Part shown: positions 14,014 through 25,599 of the stretch, one piece after another
Position numbering within the stretch: the first letter of the stretch is position 1
Layout: every line of letters begins with the position of its first letter
Assembly: GCA_034638255.1 (NCBI GenBank)
Contig: JAWPGT010000018.1
Span: 124,001-188,000 of the forward strand
Length of the DNA: 64,000 nt
Reading direction: 5' to 3'
Source of the DNA: Coprinus comatus
Lineage: Eukaryota > Basidiomycota > Agaricomycetes > Agaricales > Agaricaceae
The notes under the pieces: model-generated
Databases searched by the model: none
What the model was told of the DNA's origin: nothing
The model's input: the letters and a program-made list of their open reading frames with translations, nothing else
Program-made: the position numbers and the translations under genes

Positions 14014-14434
14014 CTATAGCGTAGAAATTTGGGAGAGAACCGAATGGATAGGAGTGCTCAGGGTACAATATAATAATATGCGTGAGATTCCTGTCAATGG
14101 ATGAAGCGATGCGTCATGAGAAACTCTTACGGCAATTTGCTCTTCACTCTACATTATGCGCGTCTGGACACACGCGCCATGGGGTGAAGCTCTATCACAT
14201 AGTACGCGCTGTACTATTTTTCAAGCACGGGTATTTGGGCGCGTGGATGCAAGGCGTTTACATTCGATCCAGACATGTCTGTCTCTCACGCGGCCCAGTG
14301 ATGTTGTCATACAAGGAAGGAGCGGTGTACAGAGACAGCAATCCGCCAACTGCCGGCTATCTCATCTGCACTCCAGATCCTGCTCCAGATCCGCATTTCC
14401 ACATTCACAACTCGTACACCCATCCTCTGCACAA
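14014..14434. other. Intergenic region and aminopeptidase 5' leader (possible N-terminal extension)
   Basis: The frame of the aminopeptidase is open upstream to an ATG at 14156, which would add 93 mostly basic, His/Ser-rich residues starting MRVWTHAPWG. This could be 5' UTR or an alternative targeting extension. A second overlapping frame (14082-14459) has no resemblance to anything. Confidence 0.4.
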
Positions 14435-17400
14435 ATGTCATCTGCTGCCACTCCGGTAGTCACCAATGAATATCGACTTCCAACAAACGTAAAACCAACT
14501 CATTACGATGTGACTATCAAGACGGATCTCGAAAAACTTGTCTTCGAAGGATTCGCAACTATCGAGTAAGTCCAATGTTCTATCTAGATCCCAGTATTCA
14601 CCAAACAGAACAGTCTGGACATTAACGAACCCACCACGCGGATTGTACTCAATGCCTCAGATTTGGAGCTTGGCAAAGCGTGAGTGTATGCTTATATGCA
14701 TTTACATATACCTCTGAGCCATCTGACGTTCAACTACAGAACTTTGTACTCAGGTGCATCGAGGCTTGAACCTACAGAACAGGATTATACAAAGAGAAAT
14801 GAACGCATTGCATATACTTTCAATGAAACATTGGCTGCGGGATCGAAGGCTTTGTTGAAGGTTTCTTTCAAGGGTGAAATCACTGGAAAAATGACTGGTT
14901 ACTACAAATCCACATGCGAGAAAGATGGCAAGACTCAAAACTATGCTTTGACCCAATTTGAGGTTAGTGATAATCGTGAATAAGTCAATGAACTCCTCAT
15001 CAAACTTCTACAAAGCCTACAGACGCTCGTCGCGCATTCCCTTGCTGGGATGAGCCGCTTCTTAAAGCTACTTTTGCTCTTAACATGATTTCTCGCACCG
15101 ACACTACCAATCTCAACAACATGCCTGCCTTGTCGGAAGAAGTAATCACCCCCAACTACAAACCCACGAACGAAGATTCTGGTTATACTGAGCTTTTCTC
15201 TGGGCTTGAGGATGGAAAATGGAAGATTACTAAATTTGACACAACGCCTCCAATGTCATCTTACATTGTGGCTTTCGCTAATGGCCATTTCGAGTACCTG
15301 GAAGACTCAGTAGTTCTTCCTCTCAGTGGAAAGACATTGCCTTTGCGCATCTACAGTAAGCGAACAATATTTACTTCGTATAAACCAAGTCTGACCATTC
15401 TGGTAGCGACGGCGGAACATATTCATCAGGCCCAATTTGCACTTGACGTCAAGAAGGCTGTCTTGCCATTGTATGAAAAAGTGTTCGATGTGGGATACCC
15501 TCTCCCTAAGCTCGATACTTTAGTGGTGGGTACTTTCTCTGTCTTCTTTTTTTTTCGGACAGCTAACTCGCGCTTAGGCCAGTGATTTTGATGCTGGTCT
15601 GTTCCTTATCATATCTGCTTGCAAGGTATAACTGAAGAGTATTAAAGGTGCTATGGAGAATTGGGGGTTAATTACTGGTCGTACAAGTGCTTTCCTTCTC
15701 GACCCTAAGAAGGCAGACCTCCAAGCGAAGAAACAAATCTTGGCTACTCAAAGCCACGAAGTTGCACATATGTGGTACGCTAAAGCATTACCACAAACGA
15801 GATTCTCTACACTGAAAAGCGTTCAGGTTCGGTAACATCACGACGATGGAATGGTGGAATTATTTGTATCTTAACGAAGGCTTTGCCACATTGGTCCGTA
15901 GATTTGATTAACCTAGTGTATGCGTTGCTTATCGTAGAACAACAACTTGTATGTAGATGGGAGAAGTCATTATTGCAGGTAAGTTACCTCATCCTTGTTA
16001 TTCTTTTTCTTTGAAGCTAATTTTTCGTCCTAGACAAGTCAGATCAGACTTTATCTTCTCTTTTTCCACATGTACTGACTCGTGCTTAGAGTATTCCCGG
16101 AATGGAAGGTTGACTCTGAGTTCATTTCCTCCCACTTGAACAGAGCCCTCAGCCTCGATGCTAAACCATCTTCCCATCCTATCGAAGTGGAATGCCCTGA
16201 TGCTAATCATATTAACCAGGTAAGATTCTTTTTTTGAGAAGATATAACTAGTCGAATCCTATCTTTCTACTAGATTTTCGACAGTTTGTCGTATTCTAAG
16301 GCTGCCTCCGGTATTTTATATCTGTTGAACTGATACGCACATGTCCACTGAACATTGATGTAGTCTTACGCATGTTGTCAAACTTTGTCGGAGAAGAACG
16401 TTTCTTGAAGGGCGTCTCAATCTACCTCAAGGGTAAGCTATATGCGAACAGCGTTACGAATGATCTATGGGATGGCATCAGCAAAGCAACTGGCGTTGAT
16501 GTGCCCAAAGTTATGGATAATTGGATTCAAAAGGTACAGATATATCTATTACCGAAGATTTCGAAAAATGTCTAATAAATGATTTCAGATCGGCTTCCCC
16601 GTGTTAACTGTCACCGAAACTCCTGAAGGTATTCGTGTTCGCCAAGATCGCTTCCTCGAGACAGGAAAGGGTGAAGGTGAAGATAATGAGACAATTTGGT
16701 CAGTACTCAGAAGTTCACTATTATCCAATCACAATGAGCTGAGATAGGAACAGGAACATCCCGCTACAAATCTTGAGCGTCGATGCTAACGGCGAAGCAA
16801 CTGTCAACCGTGAAGCTTTGCTTACGGAACGGGAACAGATCTTTAAATTGGATACAAGCAGGCCCTTCAAACTGAATGCTGGCACCAGTGGTGTTTGTAA
16901 GTAGCAAAGTTTCTGTCATTTCTTTGCCAGTGATGAAATTGTCACACAGACCGAGTCCTGTATACGCCTGAAAGACTGGCAAAGATTGCTGGAGAAGCAG
17001 CAAAGGAAGACTCCATTTTCTCCCTGAATGATCGTCTTGGACTTCTTTATGACTCTACAGCACTATCCAAAGCTGGTCTTGCCCAAGTCAGTAGTGCTTT
17101 GACATTGATTGATATCCTTGGCCGAAACGAGAAAGAACGTAAGTTCAATCGGCAAATTTAGGAGCGACACGGCTCACGTTGTCTTAGATCTGGTTTGGTC
17201 TAGTATTGGAGAGAACCTCTCGAGCTTAGTATCTACCTGGTGGGAAAACGAACAAATTGTGGACCAGCTCAACGCTGTAAGGAGGGTAAGGGAATTGAGC
17301 GGATCCTTCATTATCTATTACTCATTATCATTTAGACTCTGTTTGTTCCTTTGGTTGAGAAACTCGGATATGATTATCACGAAACAGACTCAGTCGAGAC

Positions 17401-18431
17401 GACCTCACTTCGTACTCTTGCTATCAGTCAATCTGCTGCAGCCCGTGACTCTAAGTGAGTTAACTCTTGAAAGTTTTTCGAATAGGCATCGCTTAACATT
17501 CTTGCGATAGCGTGGTTAAGGAATTACAAAGTCGATTCTCCCACTATCTCAAGACTGGAGACGATTCTCGCATCCCGGCGGATTTGCAGCGTGTGATTTT
17601 CACCACCGTATGTTACAATATCTACTTAATATGTTTCTGCTGAAACGAATGGTTTAGGCGGTGAGACATGGTGGGCGTGCAGAATACGATGCCATCGTTC
17701 AAATACATGACAAACCGTCCACACCCACCTCGAGGATATCCGCTATGTATGTGTCCTTTGACTAGTATTGATTTCCGGCGCTGACAGTAATGATAAAGTG
17801 TTGCTATGGGCTCTACCAATGATCCTGAATTGCTAAAACAAACATTTGAATTCATCGCTACAAAGTCCAGGGATCAAGATATTATCTACTTCTTCCGTGG
17901 CTTGTCTTTGAATACCAAACAAAGGAGGGCTTTAACGCAGTATTTCAAAGATCAGTATGAGACTGTAAGGCTTTGTTTCATTGCAGTCATATGGCGAGCA
18001 AACAGCTTATTTTCATGATGTAGCTCGTCAAGCGATTTGAGAATACATTCACTTTGAAATACCTTGTTCCGGTAAGTGGAATATCTTTCGGTTCAACTTG
18101 AACCAAGGATCTGAACGGGAACACTGTAGTCATCTTTCGACTTCTTGTCAAGTGAAAAAGACCTGTCTGATACAGAGGAGTTCTTTAAAGTACGTGGTGC
18201 AAAGATGTATTACTGCTGGCGACTAATCAGTGCATTGTAGGACAAAGACACTTCAAAGTACAACCAGGCCCTTGCCCAGACCCTGGACAGTATCCGTGCT
18301 AGACACCAATACTTGGCGGTGAGTGTGCTGCGGTGGATAAGTTTATATGATATTGACAGGTGTGATTGCAGTGCTCCACTTCCGACTTGGAGGAATGGTT
18401 GAAGAAGTGGCAAGGGAGTAGCAAGCTTTAA
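14435..18431 (+). CDS. M1 family zinc aminopeptidase (puromycin-sensitive/Ape2 type)
   Basis: Cleaves N-terminal residues from peptides; cytosolic family members include yeast Ape2/Aap1 and human NPEPPS. The chosen start is MSSAATPVVTNEYRLPTNVK, with the conserved N-terminal sentence RLPTNVKPTHYDVTI. The substrate-binding GAMENWGLI motif spans 15647-15670. The zinc site HEVAH is followed, after an intron that splits Trp (HMW/FGNITTMEWWNYLYLNEG), by the third ligand Glu, giving HEXXH-x18-E intact. C-terminal ERAP1_C-like helices follow (FLETGKGEGEDNETIW, NDPELLKQTFEFIATKSRD), ending DLEEWLKKWQGSSKL-stop at 18431. About 20 exons; length near 880-900 aa is normal for the family. Confidence 0.93.
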
Positions 18432-18518
18432 GTGAAGTAGAGTAAAGTAGATCAGTAGCTTACGTCAGCTGAGCGAGTACTACAGCTTTGGAATGGGACA
18501 AGAGTATGCGATATAACT

Positions 18519-20259
18519 ATGCCAGCATTTGATCCAGTGCGAGATGCAGTGCGCAATTCACCTGTCGAGCTCACAAGCCCATCCATCATGCGCCGCCCAG
18601 ACATATCCATGCTCCTCAACGACGCCGCTCCTCCCCAACGGCCACAACCAGGCCCATCGCTTTCCCGTATCCTCCACACTGATTCTTCTCTGCTCGACGA
18701 CAAGCTCGCGGCGTCAGCTCCTCTTCGCAGGCAGCCCCACCACCAGTATGCCCTTCCGGAAGAACTCTCACCGTCGCCTTCTCGCATATTTTCAGACTCG
18801 CCTCGGTCTCGTCCTTCCTCCTCTTCGTCGCATGCACCCCCTCCTTCAACCGTTTCTCCTCTCATGCCTTCCAAAAAGCCCTCCTCCATCCCCTACAATC
18901 CGAAGAAAAGGATCACTCCCCCATCCTCTGTCCTAATACCCTTGTCCCCAGAAGAAATGCAAATGTATAAGAAATATTGTGGCCAGGGTGCTGCTCGCCT
19001 ACGGAAGCGAAAACGTGGTGCGGATGATGACGAAGACGATGTGGTTCCTGCAAAACGACATGCTGGTGATGTTGGTTTGGTCGTTAGCCATTGTGCGTAA
19101 AACTCCATTGAACCAGGTTTTCTCAATTAATATACGCATGCTATTTTAGATAATTCTCGCCCGGATGTTGGTGTTGTTCAACGATTAGAATCCCCAATTA
19201 TTGGTCTTAAGAACTTTAATAATTGGGTCAAATCCGTACTCATCACAAGGTTCGCGCATCCTGCCTTGCTGAAAAGTGGATATTCGCAAGGGAGGCTCAG
19301 GGGCAAAGTACTGGATATGGGATGTGGAAAAGGCGGAGATATAACCAAATGGGCCAAGGCCAAGGTCAGAGAGCTTTTGGGTGTCGGTATGTTACCTTAA
19401 GCCGATACTCGTTATTCTCAGCTACTAAAATAACCTTGAAAAGATATTGCTAACGTGTCAATAGAGCAAGCAAGAGGGCGATGGGAATCCCTCCGGCCTC
19501 CAAAATTCGACGCCACATACGCTGCATTAGATTGTTACACGGAGTCTATCAGTAAAGCATTCCCCCCCGCAAAACTCGTACAACCCTTTGATGTCGTCTC
19601 AATGCAATTCTGCATGCACTACGCATTCGAGACTGTACAAAAAGCTAGATGTATGCTTGATAATGTCACACGGAATCTACGTTCCGGAGGCGTATTTATT
19701 GGCACAATACCTAACTCGGAACTACTTCTGTATGTATGTTCTTCCTCTGTTCTAGGAGTATCATTCTTACCGAGGCTTTGCAGAGAACAACTAGATGCAA
19801 TACCACCTGACGCGAAAGAGTTAACATTTGGAAACGAGGTCTTTGAAATTTGCTTTGAAAGTCGTCAAAAGCCTGTATTTGGGCACAAATATACCTTCTT
19901 CCTCAAAGATGCCGTGGAAAACGTTCCAGAGTATATCGTTCGGTGGGACAACTTTGTCCAGTACGTTTCTATACGCAATACCCTTCTTTCACTAACACTG
20001 GGCTTCCAGGATGGCTAACGATTACAATCTTGATCTGATTTATAAGAAAGAGTTTCATGAAGTCTTTGAGGAAAATCAAGAAGATCGCGAGTTTGCACCG
20101 TTGTTAGTTCGGATGAAAGTAATGGATGCGAATGGTGAAAGTTCTATGGACGAACATCAGTGGGAAGCTGCCAGTGAGTATACACAAGTATTAACGAGTG
20201 ATATATATATTGACCAGGATGTAGATTTATATATTGCCTTCGCTTTCCAGAAGCGATAA
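18519..20259 (+). CDS. ABD1: mRNA cap (guanine-N7) methyltransferase
   Basis: Transfers a methyl group from SAM to N7 of the cap guanosine of nascent mRNA in the nucleus. A Pro/Ser-rich disordered N-terminus (about 170 aa, typical of fungal forms) leads to a spliced join [20 protein letters not shown], then [13 protein letters not shown], the SAM motif [31 protein letters not shown], and the cap-binding/catalytic segment [33 protein letters not shown] and a final exon starting [19 protein letters not shown] complete the domain. Introns lie near 19094-19149, 19386-19443, 19733-19785, 19960-20010 and 20175-20230. It starts only 87 bp after the aminopeptidase stop. Length about 480 aa. Confidence 0.94.
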
Positions 20260-20358
20260 CCTGCATTGTTAAAACACCCTCATGCATATGTTCCCTCTTT
20301 TGCCGTCCCGAGTGATATATTAACAGCCTCCGGGTCTTTCCTATTAATCAATGTGGAT

Positions 20359-20582
20359 TTATTGAGAAGATAAAGATAAAGATCGTAAAAAGAAAGTAGG
20401 CTGGTCCCCCTGCCCACCCCACCGGGAGCCGAAGCCACCCGGCGTACCAGCCTTTCCTATGATTTAAAAAAGTCAGTAACAAAAAAACCACTGTCTTTTC
20501 ATGTACACGTAGACACAGAATCATTGCTCACAAAAACTTTCTTTAATGTGTATAAAAAGACGGAAGAAAGAAATGTACTCAT
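20359..20582 (-). CDS. Possible micropeptide gene with two spliceosomal introns (speculative)
   Basis: On the minus strand, a TATA box (20828-20835), a donor GTGAGT (20683), an acceptor TATTAG before 20603, a donor GTACAT (20578) and an acceptor ATCATAG before 20456 outline a three-exon transcript. From the ATG at 20582 the spliced frame crosses the second intron and reads MRKAGTPGGFGSRWGGQG and on to TAA at 20359-20361, about 33 residues. The first exon contains only a short ORF from the ATG at 20763. I recognise no family. The alternative reading is a non-coding structured RNA, because the last exon is an almost self-complementary GC-rich segment. Confidence 0.25.
20399..20452 (-). ncRNA. 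GC-rich hairpin with UUCG-capped inner stem
   Basis: Outer arms GGCTGGT (20399-20405) and ACCAGCC (20446-20452) pair. Inside, CCGGG (20422-20426) and CCCGG (20438-20442) pair, and on the minus strand the tip reads GGC-TTCG-GCT, a stable tetraloop. This GC-rich 54 bp element sits in AT-rich surroundings. It lies in the last exon of the possible micropeptide transcript, so the structure may be incidental to coding. Confidence 0.3.
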
Positions 20583-20827
20583 CCGGTTCAACGATGCTAG
20601 CAGCTAATAGCTATCAGTATCTGTAGACAAGCGTTAATAAATAATTACAGTGGCCGACCTTAAGAGTAGCAATCTTTACTCACCGTCGTACTCGACGTGT
20701 TAAGCGTAGAAGGGTTCAATGATATATTAATAGTGGCCAAGTGATAGGAGAAGAACCACACATTGTAGTGGACGTGGTTGGCGAGTTGGGAAGAGAGAGG
20801 TAAGGATAAAAAGTGGGCTAGAATAGG

Positions 20828-20835
20828 TTTATATA
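20828..20835 (-). promoter_or_regulatory. TATA box (TATATAAA) on the minus strand
   Basis: A perfect TATATAAA read on the minus strand, 65 nt upstream of the ATG at 20763, with pyrimidine-rich sequence behind it. It supports a transcript leaving toward lower coordinates. Confidence 0.4.
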
Positions 20836-21675
20836 GGCCCCTTTTTCTCTCTCTCCACTAGTGGATAACCGTCCCGATCGATACAAGAAAGAAAGTGAAT
20901 GAGCGTTTGAAATCGAACTGTCCGCCACATTTTTTTGCATTACATCACTGGTTCATGATGAACTAAATTTAGCTTTTATCTAAATAGAACAAAAATAGCA
21001 TGTTCTTTCCATCACTTTTTTTGACAAAATTTCTTGGTCTTAACCATATACACATAGATACACATTGTTACCTACACTCATGAGATTGGTGAACATATAC
21101 TTACTGTTTTTGTACTAGTAAGTATACCCTATGTATAATACATTTCGTTTGATCTATACTTTTAGCTTTAAGTTCTATTGTTGTATAAATCCATCATCTA
21201 TATCATTTACCATGTCCCAGAGTTATATTAAAACTTCAAAGTGCTCCAGAGATGTAACTGTTTGTGTTTAGTATTCTACCAACAAAAAACGAACCCACTC
21301 GAATAAATGTGATGTCAGAAAAAATAGCAGAAAATACGGAGTTGATAACTTTGAGCAATGAAAAAAAAAAAAAAGAAAACATTGCCCAAAAAACAGAAGG
21401 TTTACTTAAGACTTAGACTTACAATAACACATACGCTACATAAAAAGGGTTGATGGTTGGTAGCGCTTTTATGGTAGAAAAAAATATTTGAATGAAATCA
21501 TAAAATAACCGTAAAGGTTGACATCGACTAGAACATCACTCATGAATCAAAATACAAGGAGAACAACATGACAACAACAAGAAACTAGAGTCGGGAGAAA
21601 TAGTGGTAATAAAGGATCAAAGGCAGAGAAAAGAAAAAGAAAATGGGGGGCGTTTGTTTCTTTTCGAAAAATGAA

Positions 21676-24602
21676 TTACTCTTGACCGAAACCAACAGTT
21701 TCTCTGTATAAGTGAGTAAATGAGTCATGTGTGGTGATCCAGAAATTACAAACAATACGCACTCAACTGCCAGTGTAAGCTTGTATTCTAGACTTGCATA
21801 ATCCTTGTAAGGAGGTAGGTCAATCCTATTAAAACACGTGTGACTCTTTGGGAGTTGTGATGGGTCACCCGACTTCTCGATTGTAAAGCGTCTAGGCCCG
21901 TCTGAACCTTGTAGATCTTTGAATCCGTTCACGGGGATACGAGAAGTACCAGTAGCGAACTGAAGCAGGCGAGACTTGCGTTCTGGGGGCCATGAACGAA
22001 CACACTTCCAGAACCATTGAATGACTTCGTCGGTTTGCTCGTATCCACGGTAATCTGTGTATTTGGTCCAATCATCGCTGCATCACTCCAGGTTAGTATG
22101 ACACATTACGATGGGTAATATGAAATGAACATACACATCAATTTCTGACATGCCCCCAATGAGCAATTCAAGTTCTCTCTCATCGAAGACAGAGATGAGA
22201 TCCTGAGGAATGAGCTCGCTGAATCCCGACATAAAAGCATCAAACTGTTCCTTGACGCGTTTTGAGATACGGTATTCAACCACCGCATCAACATAATCCT
22301 TCTTATTGTCTTGTGTCACTGGAATTTCTTCACCTCCTGCCTTCAACTCCACGGTCACCATTTCTCCAAAGCGGTCTTCTGTAATTGTGAATGTTTCATC
22401 AATGACATCTGTAATATCGTTGTCACTAAAAGAAGACTATTAACATCACATCCAACCACATATATGTGCATATGCTTACAGCATCCATGTCAATCCACGA
22501 TGCAACTCAGCATCAACACTCTCGAGGTCCGACAGAGTGACTTTCTTCTTCAAAATCATCTTGTAGAAGCTGACAATGAAGTAGGCATCGAGGAAACGAC
22601 GATGGAATATGCCGAGACCTAAGCATCGGCCGATAAACTTGAAGTAGTTCAAGTGTTCGGGATTAACACCTGAGGCGGGGTTTATTTGTAGGGTGTAGTT
22701 GTCGTGGGCAGAGTACTCGAACAAACAATAGAAGGGATTGAACATTTCGTGGGATAACAGGAAGAAGAATTCCCTGTTGAAGTCTTAATCAACAAAAGAA
22801 GCCCAAAGCAATAAGAAACGTACCTTGAAAGACCACCGTAGTCCAAACCATCTTCACCGTCGAACTTGATCATCAAACGCTTCTTCAGATCATTAGGTGT
22901 CTGTCTCATAATTTCCGCATAACTATCCTCAAAGATATGGTTACGTCTGACTTTGATTTGACAGTTGCCAGGCTGTGCGCGCATTGCAGGTTGACTTCGG
23001 AAATAAATGAGTTTACGTCTAAAGTCGCGTTTGTATTGAGGCACATTGGCATCAAGAGTGGAAGGCAGACGAGGGTCATCCCAGGTTGTTGTCTTGGTAT
23101 TATGATCAACAAAGTAAACCCGAGCTGTTGAAGTCAAACGCATTTCCCATCCAGAAGGTAGAGGGCCAAGCTGTGAGATAGTCTGTGGTTGAAGGGCCGA
23201 ACCTTGGCCACCAGGACCCATGACACGAATGATGGTTTGTCGACGGGGATCAACCCAAGTCGTTGTACGTGTGTTGTGATCAACATAGTAAGGACGTCCT
23301 TCTGGGGTATATCGCTCTTCCCAACCGTTGGGCAAGGCCCCTGAACCAGCAGTAGTGCTTGTTCCTGTGGTGATAGCTGCTGGTGTTGTTGTGGGGGCCG
23401 CTGGTGGCATATTGCTAGCTTCGAGAAGGTCATCGGCAAGGATACGACGAGAATGTTGATCACGAGCGGCATTTGTTTCTGTGTCCTGTGCGGTATTATT
23501 GTCAGCAGCACTGGCCGAAGGGCGATTCCATGTGGTTGACCGGGTATTATGATCAACATAGTATGTGCGGCCGAGGGGATCGATTCGGCGTTCCCATCCA
23601 GGGGGAAGGGGGCCATACTGGTCGACATTAGGATTGAAGTTGCGCATATGAGGATTCTGAGGTGAGGCGGCGGCGGCGTTTGCCTGAGATTGGGCCGCTG
23701 TTGCTGCAGAAGATGGAAGAGTAGGAGCGGAAGAGGGTGTGGGGTCAGAGATAGAGGTGGGGCGGGAGATGGAGGGTGAGGATTGGGTAGCTGACGGTTG
23801 CTCTTGCTCAACAGGAACCGTCGCGGTGTCCGTGGCGTGAGAATTCGAGCGAGATAACCCATTACTTCCTGCAACTGCAACTTGCGACGAGCTCACCGTC
23901 GGTGAGCCTTCCAATCTCATTTCAGACAGAGACGCAGCCAGGTTCGACACCGATCCCGACCCGGGGTTGGGCAACGGCTGGTTAGTCGAGGTAGAAAGGT
24001 AAATAATCAGCTTTCCGTGCACAACAAGGTTGTCGTTTGACTTTTTGAGCTCCAGCGTAAGCATGTCTGCAAAGATAGGACTTAATATGTGCACAGCTAG
24101 TGGAGTGTAGACTAGACACATACCATGACCACCCAACTCCAAGTCAATCACATCACTAACTCTAATATTCACAACTCCAAGAAATCCTTGATCTCTCCGT
24201 TTAAACTTGCGCTGGTCGAAGATCTGGACGGCAAGCACAGACGAATCCTTTACCGTTCTAAAGCACATGAATACGATGATATAATCAGCGATTCGTCAAG
24301 CGGCTTACATGTCAAAGCTCTCGTTCCAATACGGATTCAGAGTCTTCTTGATTGCAGCCGTTGTGTGTGTTTGCTCGGCGTCAACGGTAAGGACAGCAAA
24401 TGGATCAGGAAGCCTAAATACATCGCGTTTGGACAAGCCCTCTGCGGCGACAACTGTGTTGAGGTAGTAGAATGAGAGAAGAACAGCAAGTTGGAGTGGT
24501 GTACTCACTGGTGACCCTAATCTTCTTCTCTCTGGACTGTATTCAGAACGTTTACACCATGAACTAAGTATGCACGTACATTGGACGAGGAGGGACCGAC
24601 AT
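21676..24602 (-). CDS. RSP5: NEDD4-family HECT E3 ubiquitin ligase RSP5
   Basis: Ubiquitinates membrane cargo and other substrates through PY-motif binding. The order on the minus strand is an N-terminal C2 domain ([52 protein letters not shown]), a Ser/Ala-rich linker, three WW domains ([60 protein letters not shown], each ending TTTW or STTW) and the HECT domain ([32 protein letters not shown]). The catalytic Cys is in [16 protein letters not shown]. The last exon restores [16 protein letters not shown], the usual Rsp5 ending. The start MSVPPRP is the first ATG that joins in frame. About 800 aa. Confidence 0.96.
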
Positions 24603-25599
24603 TGGGGGGGAACGATGTGTGAGAAGAGAGAGCGACGACACTAAATTACTAAGTAAGATGTCACATGTCACACAGCACTGCCCTTCATCTCTTCGGCCTT
24701 TGTTACCTCCGCTCATTCCTCCTCCCTTCGGATCGCTCCTACTGCACCAGTCAATAAATCACTTTCCCCGTATTGTTGTACCCAGGTGGATAGATGTTCT
24801 CACTTATTCTCAACAGCCAGCACATGGGCATAGTAAAACTGGCCTGGTTTATTTATATCTCTTGTTCTGATGGTTGCTCTCTCCCAAAATAGATGCTACT
24901 TTATGGCTACATATTGTCTTTTGTCATCCACCGACCATGTTTTTTTACAACTATCTCGTCTCTTCTTCAACAGCCGCTTGACAATAACCTTTCCATCATT
25001 TTGTGTCGTTGGACGTGGGTAGCTTTGCCTTTTGATTTTGATTGGATTTAATATGCGGGCTATTGACTACGAGAAATGTCTAATTTATTTCACAAGAACA
25101 CACGGCGTAACTTACCAGCATAGATGGGCTTTTCATTTTATCCAACAACACAAATGATGTACTTCTACCTCTACTCAACCTTTCGACTGGGTGCTCATCC
25201 TAAATAGCTTTTAGTAATCTGAGGGCCCATATCTAGAGTCTGATAATTACTTACTTCAACTATTGACGAGTACATGCTATATCTGCTCTTCCAGAAGGTA
25301 TTAAACCCCGACATGGTCATCTGGGGGGGAAAGTGAGGAGATGATGCGAGACTTTAAAAGCTGCCCAGATTTATGAGACCTGCCGGATTTCGAACTCGCC
25401 TGGGGCGGCAGTAGTTAGCCCCTCTATATGAATACTCAGCATTCAGCCGCGGCTTAAGATGCAATGAAGCATTTCGTTCATTAAATGGACGTCATGGACA
25501 CCGACCCTCAGTGACCCATAATGGCAAACACTTCCAAATCAGGATTACTGAACTTTCCAGTCCAAACACCATGTCATTAACACTCTTCTGCATGCAACA
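24603..25599. promoter_or_regulatory. 997 bp divergent intergenic region, RSP5 (-) / NRBF2-like (+)
   Basis: Contains the two promoters. A 6 bp inverted repeat (CGGCAG/CTGCCG) around 25383-25416 surrounds a TTCGAA segment that superficially resembles a tRNA T-arm, but no cloverleaf can be folded. No ORF is convincing. Confidence 0.4.

Larger units (their letters stand above)
20260..21675. other. 1.4 kb intergenic region between ABD1 and RSP5
   Basis: Mostly AT-rich 3' UTR and spacer, with a poly-A run near 21360. The left half contains the candidate tiny minus-strand gene, its TATA box and a GC-rich hairpin (listed separately). The right half (20.9-21.6 kb) shows no gene. Confidence 0.5.

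Noticed and set aside
18452..18889. 145-codon minus-strand ORF opposite the ABD1 N-terminus
   Set aside because: Antisense shadow of the low-complexity Pro/Ser-rich ABD1 N-terminus.
23134..23880. 248-codon minus-strand ORF inside RSP5
   Set aside because: Shadow frame of the RSP5 linker and WW region, whose real frame encodes C2, WW and HECT motifs.
25340..25440. tRNA-like TTCGAA segment in the RSP5 / NRBF2-like intergenic region
   Set aside because: Only a T-arm-like loop and a 6 bp inverted repeat are seen. T-stem pairing fails and no acceptor, D or anticodon arms can be placed.
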